From Gammaproteobacteria bacterium (lineage in GTDB: Bacteria; Pseudomonadota; Gammaproteobacteria; GCA-001735895): DNA of 34,301 nucleotides. The position numbers were made by a program, and so were the translations under genes. Positions 26,766-34,301 of the stretch are shown here, piece by piece (positions within the stretch are counted from its first letter, which is position 1; every line of letters starts with the position of its first letter). Location of the stretch: positions 1 to 34,301 of the forward strand of contig JAUVCH010000041.1 of the NCBI GenBank assembly GCA_030595795.1, read 5' to 3'. The notes beneath the pieces are model-generated. The model was not told the origin of the DNA. It was given only the letters and a program-made list of their open reading frames with translations, and ran no database searches.

Positions 26766-28553
26766 ATGACCGCGGATTATAAAATTATTGATCACAGCTA
26801 CGACGTCGTTATTGTCGGTGCGGGTGGCGCGGGCTTACGTGCAACCCTGGGAATGGCTGCTGCTGGACTCTCCACTGCCTGTATCACCAAAGTATTCCCG
26901 ACACGTAGTCACACCGTTGCTGCTCAGGGTGGCATGAGTGCTTCGCTGGGTAATATGGGGCCGGATAACTGGCGCTGGCATATGTACGATACGGTCAAAG
27001 GTTCCGACTGGCTGGGTGATCAGGACGCCATAGAATATATGTGTCGCGAGGCGGTTCCTGCGGTTATAGAACTCGAACATTATGGCGTGCCTTTCTCGCG
27101 TACCGATGAAGGTAAAATTTATCAACGCCCATTCGGTGGCATGACTACCAATTTTGGTGAGGGTACAGCCCAACGTACCTGTGCTGCGGCAGATAGAACC
27201 GGACACGCTATTTTACATACGCTTTACCAACAGTCGCTAAAGCACAAAGCAGAATTTTATATCGAATACTTCGCCACCGACCTGATTATGGACGATGGCG
27301 TCTGCCGCGGCGTCATGGCCTGGGATCTGGCCACTGGCGAAATCCACCGTTTTCGTGCTCATACAGTAGTGTTGGCGACAGGCGGTTGTGGTCGGGCTTA
27401 TTTCTCGGCGACTTCGGCGCATACCTGTACTGGTGACGGTAACGCGATGGTGATTCGGGCAGGCCTGCCTTTACAGGATATGGAATTCGTCCAGTTTCAC
27501 CCCACCGGGATTTACGGTGCTGGCGTATTGATTACCGAAGGCGTGCGCGGTGAAGGTGGTTATCTGACCAACTCTGATGGCGAACGGTTCATGGAGCGTT
27601 ACGCGCCGAATGCAAAAGACCTGGCTTCGAGAGATGTTGTCAGTCGTTCGATGACCATAGAAATTAATGAGGGCAGAGGAGTCGGCCCCGAAAAAGATCA
27701 TATCTACCTTCACCTGGAACACCTGGGGCCTGAGGTCATCGACGAGCGCTTACCCGGAATCTCGGAATCGGCCGAAATATTCGCCGGTGTCGATGTCACC
27801 AAAGAACCAATCCCGGTTATCCCAACTGTACATTACAACATGGGCGGTATTCCGACTAATTATCACGGTGAAGTTGTCACCAGTAAAGATGGCGACCCAG
27901 ATTCGGTCGTCCCCGGGTTGATGGCTATTGGTGAAGCCGCCTGTGTCTCGGTACACGGTGCGAACCGACTGGGATCGAACTCTTTACTAGACATTGTCGT
28001 TTTTGGACGTGCTGCGGCTATACGAGCGTCTGAGACCATTAAACCGGGTACACCGCACAAACCTCTTGACGATGGAAGCATCGCTGATCTGATGGAACAT
28101 TTCGACAGTATTCGGAATGCCTCTGGTGGAACCCCGACCGCACAGATTCGCGATAACATGCAGCGTACGATGCAAAAACACGCCGCCGTTTTTCGAACAG
28201 GCGAATCGATGCAGGAAGGCGTCGAGCGTATGAATGAGATATTCGACAGTTTCAAAGATGTCGGCATTACCGACCGTGGCCTGATCTGGAACACCGACCT
28301 GGTCGAGACTTTGGAGCTGGAGAATCTATTACTACAGGCTCAGGCCATCGTTCAGGGCGCTTTGAATCGACCCGAGAGCCGAGGTGGCCATGCTCGCGAA
28401 GACTATAGCGAACGCGACGATAAAGACTGGATGAAACACACGCTAGCCTGGGTGGATGAAGCCGGGCAGGTTAAATTCGACTATCGACCGGTGCATATGT
28501 ACACCCTCACCGATGAAGCCGAAGTGATTCCACCGAAAAAACGCGTTTACTAA
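26766..28553 (+). CDS. sdhA: Succinate dehydrogenase flavoprotein subunit
   Basis: SdhA oxidises succinate to fumarate with covalent FAD. The 595-residue protein shows the dinucleotide motif [13 protein letters not shown], the flavinylation site His49 in [12 protein letters not shown], the active-site segments [11 protein letters not shown] and TEGVRGEGG, and [19 protein letters not shown] with the C-terminal active-site Arg. The length is normal. sdhB follows 20 nt later with its own AGAGGA ribosome site. Both an SDHAF4-type and an SdhE-type maturation factor are encoded in the same operon. Confidence 0.98.
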   Translation: MTADYKIIDHSYDVVIVGAGGAGLRATLGMAAAGLSTACITKVFPTRSHTVAAQGGMSASLGNMGPDNWRWHMYDTVKGSDWLGDQDAIEYMCREAVPAVIELEHYGVPFSRTDEGKIYQRPFGGMTTNFGEGTAQRTCAAADRTGHAILHTLYQQSLKHKAEFYIEYFATDLIMDDGVCRGVMAWDLATGEIHRFRAHTVVLATGGCGRAYFSATSAHTCTGDGNAMVIRAGLPLQDMEFVQFHPTGIYGAGVLITEGVRGEGGYLTNSDGERFMERYAPNAKDLASRDVVSRSMTIEINEGRGVGPEKDHIYLHLEHLGPEVIDERLPGISESAEIFAGVDVTKEPIPVIPTVHYNMGGIPTNYHGEVVTSKDGDPDSVVPGLMAIGEAACVSVHGANRLGSNSLLDIVVFGRAAAIRASETIKPGTPHKPLDDGSIADLMEHFDSIRNASGGTPTAQIRDNMQRTMQKHAAVFRTGESMQEGVERMNEIFDSFKDVGITDRGLIWNTDLVETLELENLLLQAQAIVQGALNRPESRGGHAREDYSERDDKDWMKHTLAWVDEAGQVKFDYRPVHMYTLTDEAEVIPPKKRVY

Positions 28554-28573
28554 TTTTTTAAGAGGATTAATTC

Positions 28574-29356
28574 ATGGCCGAGTTTTCACTACCAGCGAAT
28601 TCAGTCGTCAAAAAAGGCACGGACTTTAAGGCCAGTGACGGCGTGAAGAATATCAAACGATTTATCGTTTACCGTTATGATCCGAGCACCGGTGAAAACC
28701 CCTATACCGACACCTACGAAGTCGATATGGATACCTGTGGACCAATGGTGCTCGATGGCTTGTTAAAGATTAAAGATCAGATGGATTCAAGTCTGTCGCT
28801 AAGGCGTTCCTGTCGCGAGGGTATATGCGGCTCTTGTTCGATGAATATCGATGGTGCCAATACGCTTGCCTGTACCATGGCTATTTCCGATATCAAAGGC
28901 GATGTCAAAGTTTATCCTTTACCGCACCAACCGGTGGTAAAAGATCTGGTATCCGACCTGACCAATTTCTACGCGCAATATGCCTCTGTAGAACCCTGGA
29001 TGAAAACCGATACGGCAACACCACCTGATCGCGAGCGCCTGCAATCTAAAGAAGATCGTGAAAAACTCGATGGGCTGTACGAATGTATTCTCTGCGCCTG
29101 TTGTTCTACCAGTTGTCCTAGCTATTGGTGGAATAGTGATCGTTACCTTGGCCCTGCGGCATTATTAAACGCCTACCGTTGGATCGTCGATACTCGCGAC
29201 GAAGCCACTGGCGATCGGCTTGACGACCTCGAAGACCCATTTAAACTCTATCGTTGTCACACCATCATGAACTGCGCCAAGGTGTGCCCGAAAGGCCTGA
29301 ACCCGGCTAAGGCAATCGCAGAAACCAAGAAACTGCTGGTTCAGCGCAAAGTGTAA
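28574..29356 (+). CDS. sdhB: Succinate dehydrogenase iron-sulfur subunit
   Basis: SdhB relays electrons from FAD to quinone through three clusters. Ligands are C80, C85, C88 and C100 for [2Fe-2S]; C171, C174, C177 and C181 for [4Fe-4S]; and C228, C234 and C238 for [3Fe-4S]. At 260 residues it is about 20 longer than the E. coli protein, mostly at the N-terminus, which resembles alphaproteobacterial and mitochondrial forms. The stop overlaps the sdhE ATG by one base (TAATG), so the two are coupled. Its cluster demand fits the isc genes just downstream. Confidence 0.98.
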   Translation: MAEFSLPANSVVKKGTDFKASDGVKNIKRFIVYRYDPSTGENPYTDTYEVDMDTCGPMVLDGLLKIKDQMDSSLSLRRSCREGICGSCSMNIDGANTLACTMAISDIKGDVKVYPLPHQPVVKDLVSDLTNFYAQYASVEPWMKTDTATPPDRERLQSKEDREKLDGLYECILCACCSTSCPSYWWNSDRYLGPAALLNAYRWIVDTRDEATGDRLDDLEDPFKLYRCHTIMNCAKVCPKGLNPAKAIAETKKLLVQRKV

Positions 29357-29601
29357 TGTCCGAGATTTCTCGCCTGCGTTGGTTATGTCGTCGAGGCATG
29401 AAAGAGCTGGACGTGGTGATGACCGGATACCTGGATAACTATTATTGCGATGCCGTTGAGACTGATCAGCAAAGCTTTAAATATTTGTTAGAAATGCAGG
29501 ATCCCGATCTTTTTGCCCTTCTGGTTGGGCAGGATTCGACGGATGATGCCAATGTTGCCAGCCTGATCAGTACCTTGAGAAACCTGGTTAGCAACCGTTA
29601 G
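29356..29601 (+). CDS. sdhE: SdhE flavinylation factor (YgfY/CptB)
   Basis: SdhE helps attach FAD covalently to SdhA. The 81-residue protein carries the signature RGxxE motif at 13-17 (RGMKE) after RLRWLCR, with the helical-bundle pattern YLEMQDPDLFALLVG-like further on (DPDLFALLVGQ). Translational coupling with sdhB supports its role on this enzyme. Some literature also treats the E. coli homologue as the antitoxin partner of YgfX; both genes are adjacent here. Confidence 0.95.
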   Translation: MSEISRLRWLCRRGMKELDVVMTGYLDNYYCDAVETDQQSFKYLLEMQDPDLFALLVGQDSTDDANVASLISTLRNLVSNR

Positions 29602-29603
29602 CC

Positions 29604-30020
29604 ATGAAGCAGTATTTAATCAAACCTTCCTTTACTTTTTTAGTCATTACTATTTGTTTATATGGTTTTGCAACTGTTTGCTTGTTACTTTACTTTAAAC
29701 TGGAGTGGTTCACGGTACTACTGTCTTTGCTGCTGATGTTATGGCTTTACCTGGACATTAAAATCTTTATGCAGGCAAATAAGGCGATGCCAGAAAGGCT
29801 GACTGTTAATTCCATCGAAGGCTTTATCGAATTTGAAATTGGCCACCAATTTAAATCTTTTAACGTCTATACTAGTCGTAGCTCAATCATCATTAAGTTG
29901 AGCGATAAGGGGTATCGAAAAAACATTATTTTATTAGCGGATCGTTTTCGATCCAGGAATGATTATCTCGATTGCCGGTATCAGTTAATGCGGTTAAACC
30001 AGGGTATTAATGCAAGTTAA
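29604..30020 (+). CDS. YgfX/CptA-like membrane protein
   Basis: The 138-residue protein has two membrane helices near the N-terminus (about 11-31 and 35-55), then a soluble part with ending residues like FRSRNDYLDCRYQLMRL, as in YgfX proteins next to sdhE. In E. coli YgfX has been described as an inner-membrane toxin-like protein acting on FtsZ/MreB and paired with SdhE/YgfY, but that role is debated. It begins 2 nt after the sdhE stop. Sequence resemblance is modest, and synteny carries much of the call. Confidence 0.75.
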   Translation: MKQYLIKPSFTFLVITICLYGFATVCLLLYFKLEWFTVLLSLLLMLWLYLDIKIFMQANKAMPERLTVNSIEGFIEFEIGHQFKSFNVYTSRSSIIIKLSDKGYRKNIILLADRFRSRNDYLDCRYQLMRLNQGINAS

Positions 30021-30480
30021 AGTCGATAAAGCTCGAATTGTTCAGGCTCCGGCACCTCGTAGTTTTGCCGGGTTAATGGATTTATACGAATATAATTATC
30101 TTCGTCTGCGAAAGATCGCCCCTGATCTCGAAGTAGCTGATGAGATGGTCTCGACGGTACCTCATCACCACGATTTGTACCTCACGGTTAACGAACGATG
30201 TAAATATACCACCATGCTGAGAATGACTTATCGATTCGGAAAACCAGGCGACTATATCTGTGAGCCAGACCTCCATTTAAAGATATACCACGATGCTCAG
30301 GTCGTCGAAGTGCAACAGTTCCATTCGCGTACTCGAGGCTTTATGGATATTAACGATGAAATCCAGCACAAATGGACGATGAACCGATTCCTCTACAAAT
30401 GGTTAGGATATTGCCTGCACCAGGGGCATTATTTCCAGCCCATGCGACTTTATAAAAAACAGTTTTCCGAATCCAAATAA
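30010..30480 (+). CDS. DUF1249 (YqiB-like) protein
   Basis: The 156-residue soluble protein matches DUF1249, whose E. coli member is YqiB: FAGLMDLYEYNYLRLRKI at the start, HDLYLTVNERCKYTTMLRMTY in the middle, and DLHLKIYHDAQVVEV with NRFLYKWLGYCLHQGH near the end. The start overlaps the ygfX-like gene by 11 nt. Biochemical function is not established for the family. Its place at the end of the sdh operon is a loose clue only. Confidence 0.88.
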   Translation: MQVKVDKARIVQAPAPRSFAGLMDLYEYNYLRLRKIAPDLEVADEMVSTVPHHHDLYLTVNERCKYTTMLRMTYRFGKPGDYICEPDLHLKIYHDAQVVEVQQFHSRTRGFMDINDEIQHKWTMNRFLYKWLGYCLHQGHYFQPMRLYKKQFSESK

Positions 30481-30491
30481 CCTTCTAAGTC

Positions 30492-30515
30492 GTTGTATTT
30501 ATTACTAAATACAAC
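30492..30515. repeat. Perfect inverted repeat in the DUF1249-iscR spacer
   Basis: GTTGTATTT (30492-30500) and AAATACAAC (30507-30515) form a 9-bp dyad around ATTACT, 12 bases past the DUF1249 stop. The arms are AT-rich and no T-run follows, so it is a poor terminator; it could be an operator upstream of iscR. Confidence 0.45.
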
Positions 30516-30544
30516 AAAGCTATAAGCTGATAAACAAATACGTC

Positions 30545-30573
30545 TTGACCTTCTCCTACGCTTAGATTAAATT
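30545..30573 (+). promoter_or_regulatory. Predicted iscR promoter
   Basis: TTGACC (30545-30550) and TAAATT (30568-30573) are spaced by 17 bp, and the -10 overlaps the left arm of the IscR-like operator. That layout fits autorepression of the isc operon. Confidence 0.45.
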
Positions 30574-30596
30574 CCTGACTGAAATGGTCAGGAATT
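30570..30596. promoter_or_regulatory. IscR-type palindromic operator upstream of iscR
   Basis: AATTCCTGAC and GTCAGGAATT form a perfect 10-bp dyad with a 7-base centre (TGAAATG), ending 11 bases before the iscR ATG. The CCTGACT...GGTCAGG core resembles the Rrf2/IscR type 1 site. Holo-IscR represses its own operon in other Gammaproteobacteria, and the same is inferred here. Confidence 0.65.
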
Positions 30597-30607
30597 AAGG
30601 TTAATCT

Positions 30608-31081
30608 ATGCGATTATCTACCAAAGGTCGTTATGCAGTTACCGCAATGATGGATATTGCATTACATGATAAGCGTGGTCCGGTGACATTAGCCGATATA
30701 TCTCAATGTCAGGGTATATCGCTGTCATATCTGGAACAATTGTTTTCCAAACTACGTAAACATGGCCTGGTTGAAGGTGTTCGAGGACCGGGCGGTGGAT
30801 ATCGATTAGCCAGGTCAGCGAGTGATATATCGATTGCACAAATTATTCAATCGGTCGATGAAAAGCTCGATATGACATCCTGTGGCGGTAAGGGTAATTG
30901 TTCGAAAGGTGAGAAATGTCTAACGCATCATCTATGGCATGACCTGTCTTGTAAATTATACGATTTTCTTAGTGGGATTAAGCTTGATCAATATGTCAAT
31001 CGACCCGATATTAATGAATTAGTGATTAAACAGGATGCGCAGTACGGACGTTTTCTTAATCGTTCAGATGCCGCAGCCTAA
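30608..31081 (+). CDS. iscR: Fe-S cluster regulator IscR (Rrf2 family)
   Basis: IscR senses Fe-S status and represses the isc operon when it holds a [2Fe-2S] cluster. The 157-residue protein has the winged helix-turn-helix start MRLSTKGRYAVTAMMDIAL, the recognition helix region SLSYLEQLFSKLRKHGLV and GPGGGYRLA. Cluster ligands C92, C98, C104 and H107 are all present at the E. coli spacing. A palindrome just upstream is a likely target. The iscS start lies 12 nt after the stop. Confidence 0.97.
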   Translation: MRLSTKGRYAVTAMMDIALHDKRGPVTLADISQCQGISLSYLEQLFSKLRKHGLVEGVRGPGGGYRLARSASDISIAQIIQSVDEKLDMTSCGGKGNCSKGEKCLTHHLWHDLSCKLYDFLSGIKLDQYVNRPDINELVIKQDAQYGRFLNRSDAAA

Positions 31082-31093
31082 TTGGAGAAGAAA

Positions 31094-32317
31094 GTGAGTG
31101 AATTGAAATTACCAATCTATCTTGACTACAGTGCTACTACGCCGATTGATGCGCGTGTCGCCAAAAAGATGGCGGAATACCTGACTATTGAAGGAGAGTT
31201 TGGTAACCCAGCTTCGCGTAGCCATGAATTTGGATGGAAGGCTGAAGAAGCCGTTGACCTGGCACGGCAACAGGTTGCTGACCTTATCAACGCTGATCCA
31301 CGCGAAATCATCTGGACTAGCGGTGCCACCGAATCAGATAACCTGGCGATTAAAGGCGCTGCTCATTTTTACCGAAAGAAAGGTAACCACATTATTACCA
31401 TTAAAACTGAGCACAAGGCTGTCCTCGATACCTGTCGACAGTTAGAGCGCGAAGGATTTGAAGTCACTTATCTCGATCCCGAAGAAAATGGCCTGGTTGA
31501 TCTGGATAAACTGAAAGCAGCTGTTACCAGCGAGACTATTCTTATTTCGATCATGCATGTGAATAACGAAATCGGTGTCATCCAGGATATCGCTGCAATC
31601 GGTGAATTCGCACGAGAAAATAAAATTATATTCCACGTCGATGCAGCCCAGTCCGCTGGCAAAGTTGGTATCGATATGGAAGCTTTAAAGGTCGATTTAA
31701 TGTCATTTTCGGCGCACAAGGTTTATGGACCAAAAGGCATCGGTGCCCTCTACGTTCGTCGAAAGCCACGTATACGTCTGGAAGCGCAAATGCACGGTGG
31801 CGGCCATGAAAGAGGTTTGCGTTCGGGTACCCTGGCGACGCATCAAATTGTCGGCATGGGTGAGGCATTTCGCGTCGTAAAGGAAGAAATGGCGACTGAA
31901 GGTGAACGTATTCGCATGTTACGCGATCGTCTATACGACGGACTGAAAGACATGGAAGAAGTCTATGTCAACGGGGATTTTGAACAGCGAATAGCTGGAA
32001 ATCTGAATATCAGTTTCAATTTCGTCGAAGGTGAATCACTCATTATGGCGCTGCGTGATCTCGCTGTATCTTCGGGTTCCGCCTGTACCTCGGCGAGCCT
32101 CGAGCCGTCCTACGTTTTACGTGCTTTAGGCCGCAACGATGAGCTAGCTCACAGTTCGATTCGATTCACCATCGGACGATTCACAACCCTGGAAGAAATC
32201 GAATACACCGTAAACGTGGTTCGATCCGCAGTTGAAAAATTACGCGCCCTGTCGCCGCTTTGGGATATGTACAAAGATGGCATAGATTTGAATTCTGTTG
32301 AATGGGTAGCGCACTAA
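31094..32317 (+). CDS. iscS: Cysteine desulfurase IscS
   Basis: IscS is a PLP enzyme that takes sulfur from cysteine for cluster assembly on IscU and for tRNA thiolation. PLP-Lys209 is in [18 protein letters not shown] holds the catalytic His, and the mobile-loop persulfide Cys331 is in [18 protein letters not shown] chose GTG at 31094 (407 residues, GGAG upstream, product starting [17 protein letters not shown]) over the in-frame TTG at 31082, because it gives a length close to E. coli IscS (404). iscU follows 26 nt downstream. Confidence 0.97.
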   Translation: MSELKLPIYLDYSATTPIDARVAKKMAEYLTIEGEFGNPASRSHEFGWKAEEAVDLARQQVADLINADPREIIWTSGATESDNLAIKGAAHFYRKKGNHIITIKTEHKAVLDTCRQLEREGFEVTYLDPEENGLVDLDKLKAAVTSETILISIMHVNNEIGVIQDIAAIGEFARENKIIFHVDAAQSAGKVGIDMEALKVDLMSFSAHKVYGPKGIGALYVRRKPRIRLEAQMHGGGHERGLRSGTLATHQIVGMGEAFRVVKEEMATEGERIRMLRDRLYDGLKDMEEVYVNGDFEQRIAGNLNISFNFVEGESLIMALRDLAVSSGSACTSASLEPSYVLRALGRNDELAHSSIRFTIGRFTTLEEIEYTVNVVRSAVEKLRALSPLWDMYKDGIDLNSVEWVAH

Positions 32318-32343
32318 CGCGCTATCGAAAAAAGGTATTAGTT

Positions 32344-32721
32344 ATGGCTTATAGTGAAAAAGTTCTGGATCATTACGAGAACCCGCGCAATGTCGGAGTT
32401 ATCGAAGACGACCAGAGAGTAGGTACTGGCATGGTTGGTGCGCCAGCCTGTGGTGATGTCATGAAATTGCAAATCAAGGTCGGTGAAGACGGCATTATTG
32501 AAGATGCCAAATTTAAGACTTATGGTTGCGGTTCAGCTATCGCTTCCAGCTCGCTGGTAACCGAGTGGGTTAAAGGTAAGAGTCTGGATGAAGCGGCACA
32601 GATCAAAAATACGCATATCGCTGAAGAATTAGCCTTACCACCGGTAAAAATTCATTGTTCGGTGCTGGCAGAAGATGCTATAGCCGCTGCGATCGAAAAC
32701 TATCGTGAAAAGAACCAGTAG
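32344..32721 (+). CDS. iscU: Fe-S cluster scaffold IscU
   Basis: IscU builds [2Fe-2S] clusters with sulfur from IscS. The 125-residue protein keeps all key residues: C36 and D38 in GAPACGDVMK, C62 in TYGCGSAIASSS, and H104-C105. LPPVK (98-102) is the HscA chaperone recognition motif, so HscBA should exist elsewhere. A terminator follows at once, and iscA, hscB, hscA and fdx are not next to it, unlike the E. coli operon. Confidence 0.97.
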   Translation: MAYSEKVLDHYENPRNVGVIEDDQRVGTGMVGAPACGDVMKLQIKVGEDGIIEDAKFKTYGCGSAIASSSLVTEWVKGKSLDEAAQIKNTHIAEELALPPVKIHCSVLAEDAIAAAIENYREKNQ

Positions 32722-32731
32722 TGATTTATAG

Positions 32732-32758
32732 AAAAGCCCACTTGTTAAGTGGGCTTTT
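32732..32758 (+). terminator. Rho-independent terminator after iscU
   Basis: AAAAGCCCACTT pairs perfectly with AAGTGGGCTTTT across a 3-base loop (GTT), giving a 12-bp stem whose GC-rich core ends in a T-run. It starts 11 bases past the iscU stop and closes the iscRSU operon. A-run symmetry means it may also serve the minus-strand gene that ends 33 bases further on. Confidence 0.92.
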
Positions 32759-32790
32759 ACATTAATACCTGACCAAAGTGGTTTTGGCGT

Positions 32791-32985
32791 TTAACTAACC
32801 CAATTGCTAATGTTTTCAACAGATTTTTCCTGTCCATCGGCTCGGCCTGCTTCGTAAGCCTCGTTAGTTAATTGCTCTTCTCGTTCTGGGTGACCTAGAT
32901 AACCGCCTTGCCAGCCAATAATGTACTCGTCGCTGACACCTAGCTTTTCCATTTCGGTAGTTGCATCTCGATAAGCTTGATCCAT
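32791..32985 (-). CDS. Small acidic hypothetical protein (64 aa)
   Basis: The 64-residue protein has a good ribosome site (GAGGAA on the minus strand, about 8 nt before the ATG). It is acidic, with a conserved-looking core EYIIGWQGGYLGHPEREEQ and a repeat-like tail EAYEAGRADGQE. It has no cysteine, signal peptide or membrane segment. I do not recognise the family; the AG-rich tail loosely recalls small ribosome-modulation-like proteins, but I would not assign that. It converges on the isc terminator. Confidence 0.65.
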   Translation of the reverse strand: MDQAYRDATTEMEKLGVSDEYIIGWQGGYLGHPEREEQLTNEAYEAGRADGQEKSVENISNWVS

Positions 32986-33155
32986 TGTTAATTCCTCGTT
33001 AGTAATGATTAAATTTTACGGTGTCGGTCTGCCACTATGAATATCTCTCTTGGGAGAAATTGCTATCCAGCGGTAATATAACTCTCATCTGGGGTATTTT
33101 ACGAGCATCAGAGAATGCTAATATTACACGATTACATAACAAATTTTGAATACTT

Positions 33156-33581
33156 ATGACGACGGAAGCAGATGTCAATTTCAATAGCGGCATGTCAGCA
33201 TTTGAAGCCAAGAACTTCGTTAGTGCCATGCACTTCCTACTCCCTTTTGCTGAGCAGGGTGATGCGGATGCCCAACACAGGGTGTCTATCATGCTACAAA
33301 ATGGATTAGGCATGGTACGTAATGAATTTCAGGCCTATAAGTGGATGAAAGTTGCTGCTGAGCAGGGCCATGCTGTTGCACAACACGGGCTCGGTTTTAT
33401 GTTTATGGAAGGAGACTGCGTCAGCAAGGATATGGAGAAAGCGGCACACTGGTTTACTCTTGCGGCAAATCAGGGGCTGGCCGGATCTCAAACGACATTA
33501 GCCATGATGTACGAGCAGGGCAACGGCGTTGAAAAAGATCCGGAGCTCGCCAAACACTGGTATTCAAAGGCCGGCTTTTAA
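33156..33581 (+). CDS. Sel1-repeat (TPR-like) protein
   Basis: The 141-residue protein is built of about three Sel1-like repeats of 36 residues, each with the pattern A...W...AA.QG.A.AQ..LG.M...G.GV..D (for example KWMKVAAEQGHAVAQHGLGF and HWFTLAANQGLAGSQTTLAM). Such alpha-solenoids mediate protein contacts. No signal peptide is seen, so it is probably cytoplasmic. It sits 14 nt ahead of cysG and may be cotranscribed with it. The partner is unknown. Confidence 0.85.
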   Translation: MTTEADVNFNSGMSAFEAKNFVSAMHFLLPFAEQGDADAQHRVSIMLQNGLGMVRNEFQAYKWMKVAAEQGHAVAQHGLGFMFMEGDCVSKDMEKAAHWFTLAANQGLAGSQTTLAMMYEQGNGVEKDPELAKHWYSKAGF

Positions 33582-33595
33582 AGCCCTTAGACATC

Positions 33596-34301
33596 ATGAA
33601 CTATTTCCCTGCATTTCTAGATATTAAAAATCAACCTTGTTTGGTGGTTGGAGGCGGTAGTGTCGCTGCACGAAAAATCGAGTTATTGTTGAAGGCTGGT
33701 GCAGCTATAAAAGTGGTTGCCAGCGAAGTGAGTGATGCTGTTAATCATTTGTGCGGTGAGCATGGCTTCGACTGCGAGATTCGAGAATTTAAGGACTCTG
33801 ATCTGAAGAACATAGATCTCGTGATCGCCGCTACTGATAACAGCGAACTTAATTCGCGAATATCTATTCTGGCTAAAAGCAAACACATCCCTGTCAACGT
33901 TGTAGATAGCCCAGAGTTATGCAGTTTTATTACGCCTTCGATGATCGATAGAAGTCCACTGCAGATAGCCATTTCAACTGGTGGCGCGTCCCCGGTACTG
34001 GCCAGACAGCTCCGTACGAAACTGGAAAGCTCTATTCCGGCCGCATATGGTGATTTGGCTAAGCTAGCCGGGAGCTATCGTGACCCGGTGAAAAAATTCT
34101 TGCCGAGTGTGGAAGATAGGCGGCGTTTCTGGGAGTCGATACTCGAAGGCCCGGTCGCTGAAAATGTTTTTTCCGGGCGAATGGATGACGCGCGGGAACT
34201 CCTCGAAAAACTCATATCCGAGTCAAAATCGATGCCTGATTATGAGGGAGAAGTTAACCTGGTTGGTGCAGGTCCTGGTGACCCTGATCTACTAACTTTC
34301 A
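33596..34301 (+). CDS. cysG: Siroheme synthase CysG (partial, C-terminus beyond window)
   Basis: CysG makes siroheme from uroporphyrinogen III. The 235 residues present cover the N-terminal dehydrogenase/ferrochelatase part: NAD motif VVGGGSVAARK (17-27), VIAATDNSELN, VVDSPELCSFITPSMIDRSP and STGGASPVLARQLR. From about residue 217 comes the start of the methyltransferase part with VNLVGAGPGDPDLLTF, where the window ends. This is the fused E. coli-type enzyme. Siroheme is the cofactor of DsrAB encoded at the other end, and also of assimilatory sulfite and nitrite reductases, so its precise client is not fixed by sequence. Confidence 0.95.
   Translation, partial: MNYFPAFLDIKNQPCLVVGGGSVAARKIELLLKAGAAIKVVASEVSDAVNHLCGEHGFDCEIREFKDSDLKNIDLVIAATDNSELNSRISILAKSKHIPVNVVDSPELCSFITPSMIDRSPLQIAISTGGASPVLARQLRTKLESSIPAAYGDLAKLAGSYRDPVKKFLPSVEDRRRFWESILEGPVAENVFSGRMDDARELLEKLISESKSMPDYEGEVNLVGAGPGDPDLLTF

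Noticed and set aside
30492..30515. Inverted repeat after DUF1249 as the terminator of the sdh operon
   Set aside because: The stem is AT-rich and no T-run follows on either strand, so an intrinsic terminator is unlikely. It is kept only as an inverted repeat.

Overview
The window looks like chromosomal DNA of a sulfur-oxidising gammaproteobacterium. The main evidence is the 5' part of dsrA (dissimilatory sulfite reductase alpha subunit) on the minus strand at the left edge, a DsrC-like protein close by, and the start of a siroheme synthase (CysG) at the right edge; siroheme is the cofactor of DsrAB. Several genes are typical of Gammaproteobacteria or Proteobacteria: aat, lolA, rarA, sdhE/ygfX, a YqiB-like DUF1249 gene, a DUF938 methyltransferase and an E. 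coli-type iscRSU. I cannot assign a genus, and the call that DsrA is of the oxidative type is inferred from context. No CRISPR array, tRNA or rRNA was seen.

Layout. 1-1083 (-): dsrA, truncated by the window edge. 1084-1310: divergent control region. 1311-3768 (+): a compact cassette of a TauD-like Fe(II)/2-oxoglutarate oxygenase, a 62-residue protein, a Cas6/Cmx6-like RAMP protein with no CRISPR in view, a DsrC-family protein in which both redox cysteines are glycine (RspA-like), and a 67-residue protein. A convergent PiuC/YbiX-type oxygenase gene follows on the minus strand. 4538-6994: malic enzyme MaeB fused to a phosphotransacetylase-like domain, then an overlooked 55-residue membrane protein. 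7203-9783: an eroded stretch with the C-terminal half of a fused peptide-type ABC ATPase, an intact amidase and an IS91-type transposase fragment. 10196-13210: mcl-mtkA-mtkB, which splits malate into glyoxylate and acetyl-CoA through malyl-CoA. 13700-16546: an orphan MHYT-PAS3 sensor histidine kinase. 16575-19392 (-): trxB, a FemAB/GNAT-like protein and aat. 19563-24438 (+): ftsK, lolA, rarA and a DUF938 methyltransferase. 24500-25588: a secreted cytochrome c-DsbC fusion. 25764-30480: a succinate dehydrogenase operon with two assembly factors (SDHAF4-type and SdhE), ygfX and DUF1249. 30608-32721: iscR-iscS-iscU behind a palindromic IscR-like operator and closed by a strong terminator. 32791-34301: a small minus-strand protein, a Sel1-repeat protein and cysG.

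How it fits together. DsrAB needs siroheme and Fe-S clusters, and CysG and IscRSU at the other end of the window supply both. SDH, MaeB and the malyl-CoA route handle C4 acids and acetyl-CoA. The parts most worth a second look are the dsr-linked cassette that joins an oxygenase, a Cas6-like RNA-binding fold and a cysteine-free DsrC homologue, and the cytochrome c-DsbC fusion.
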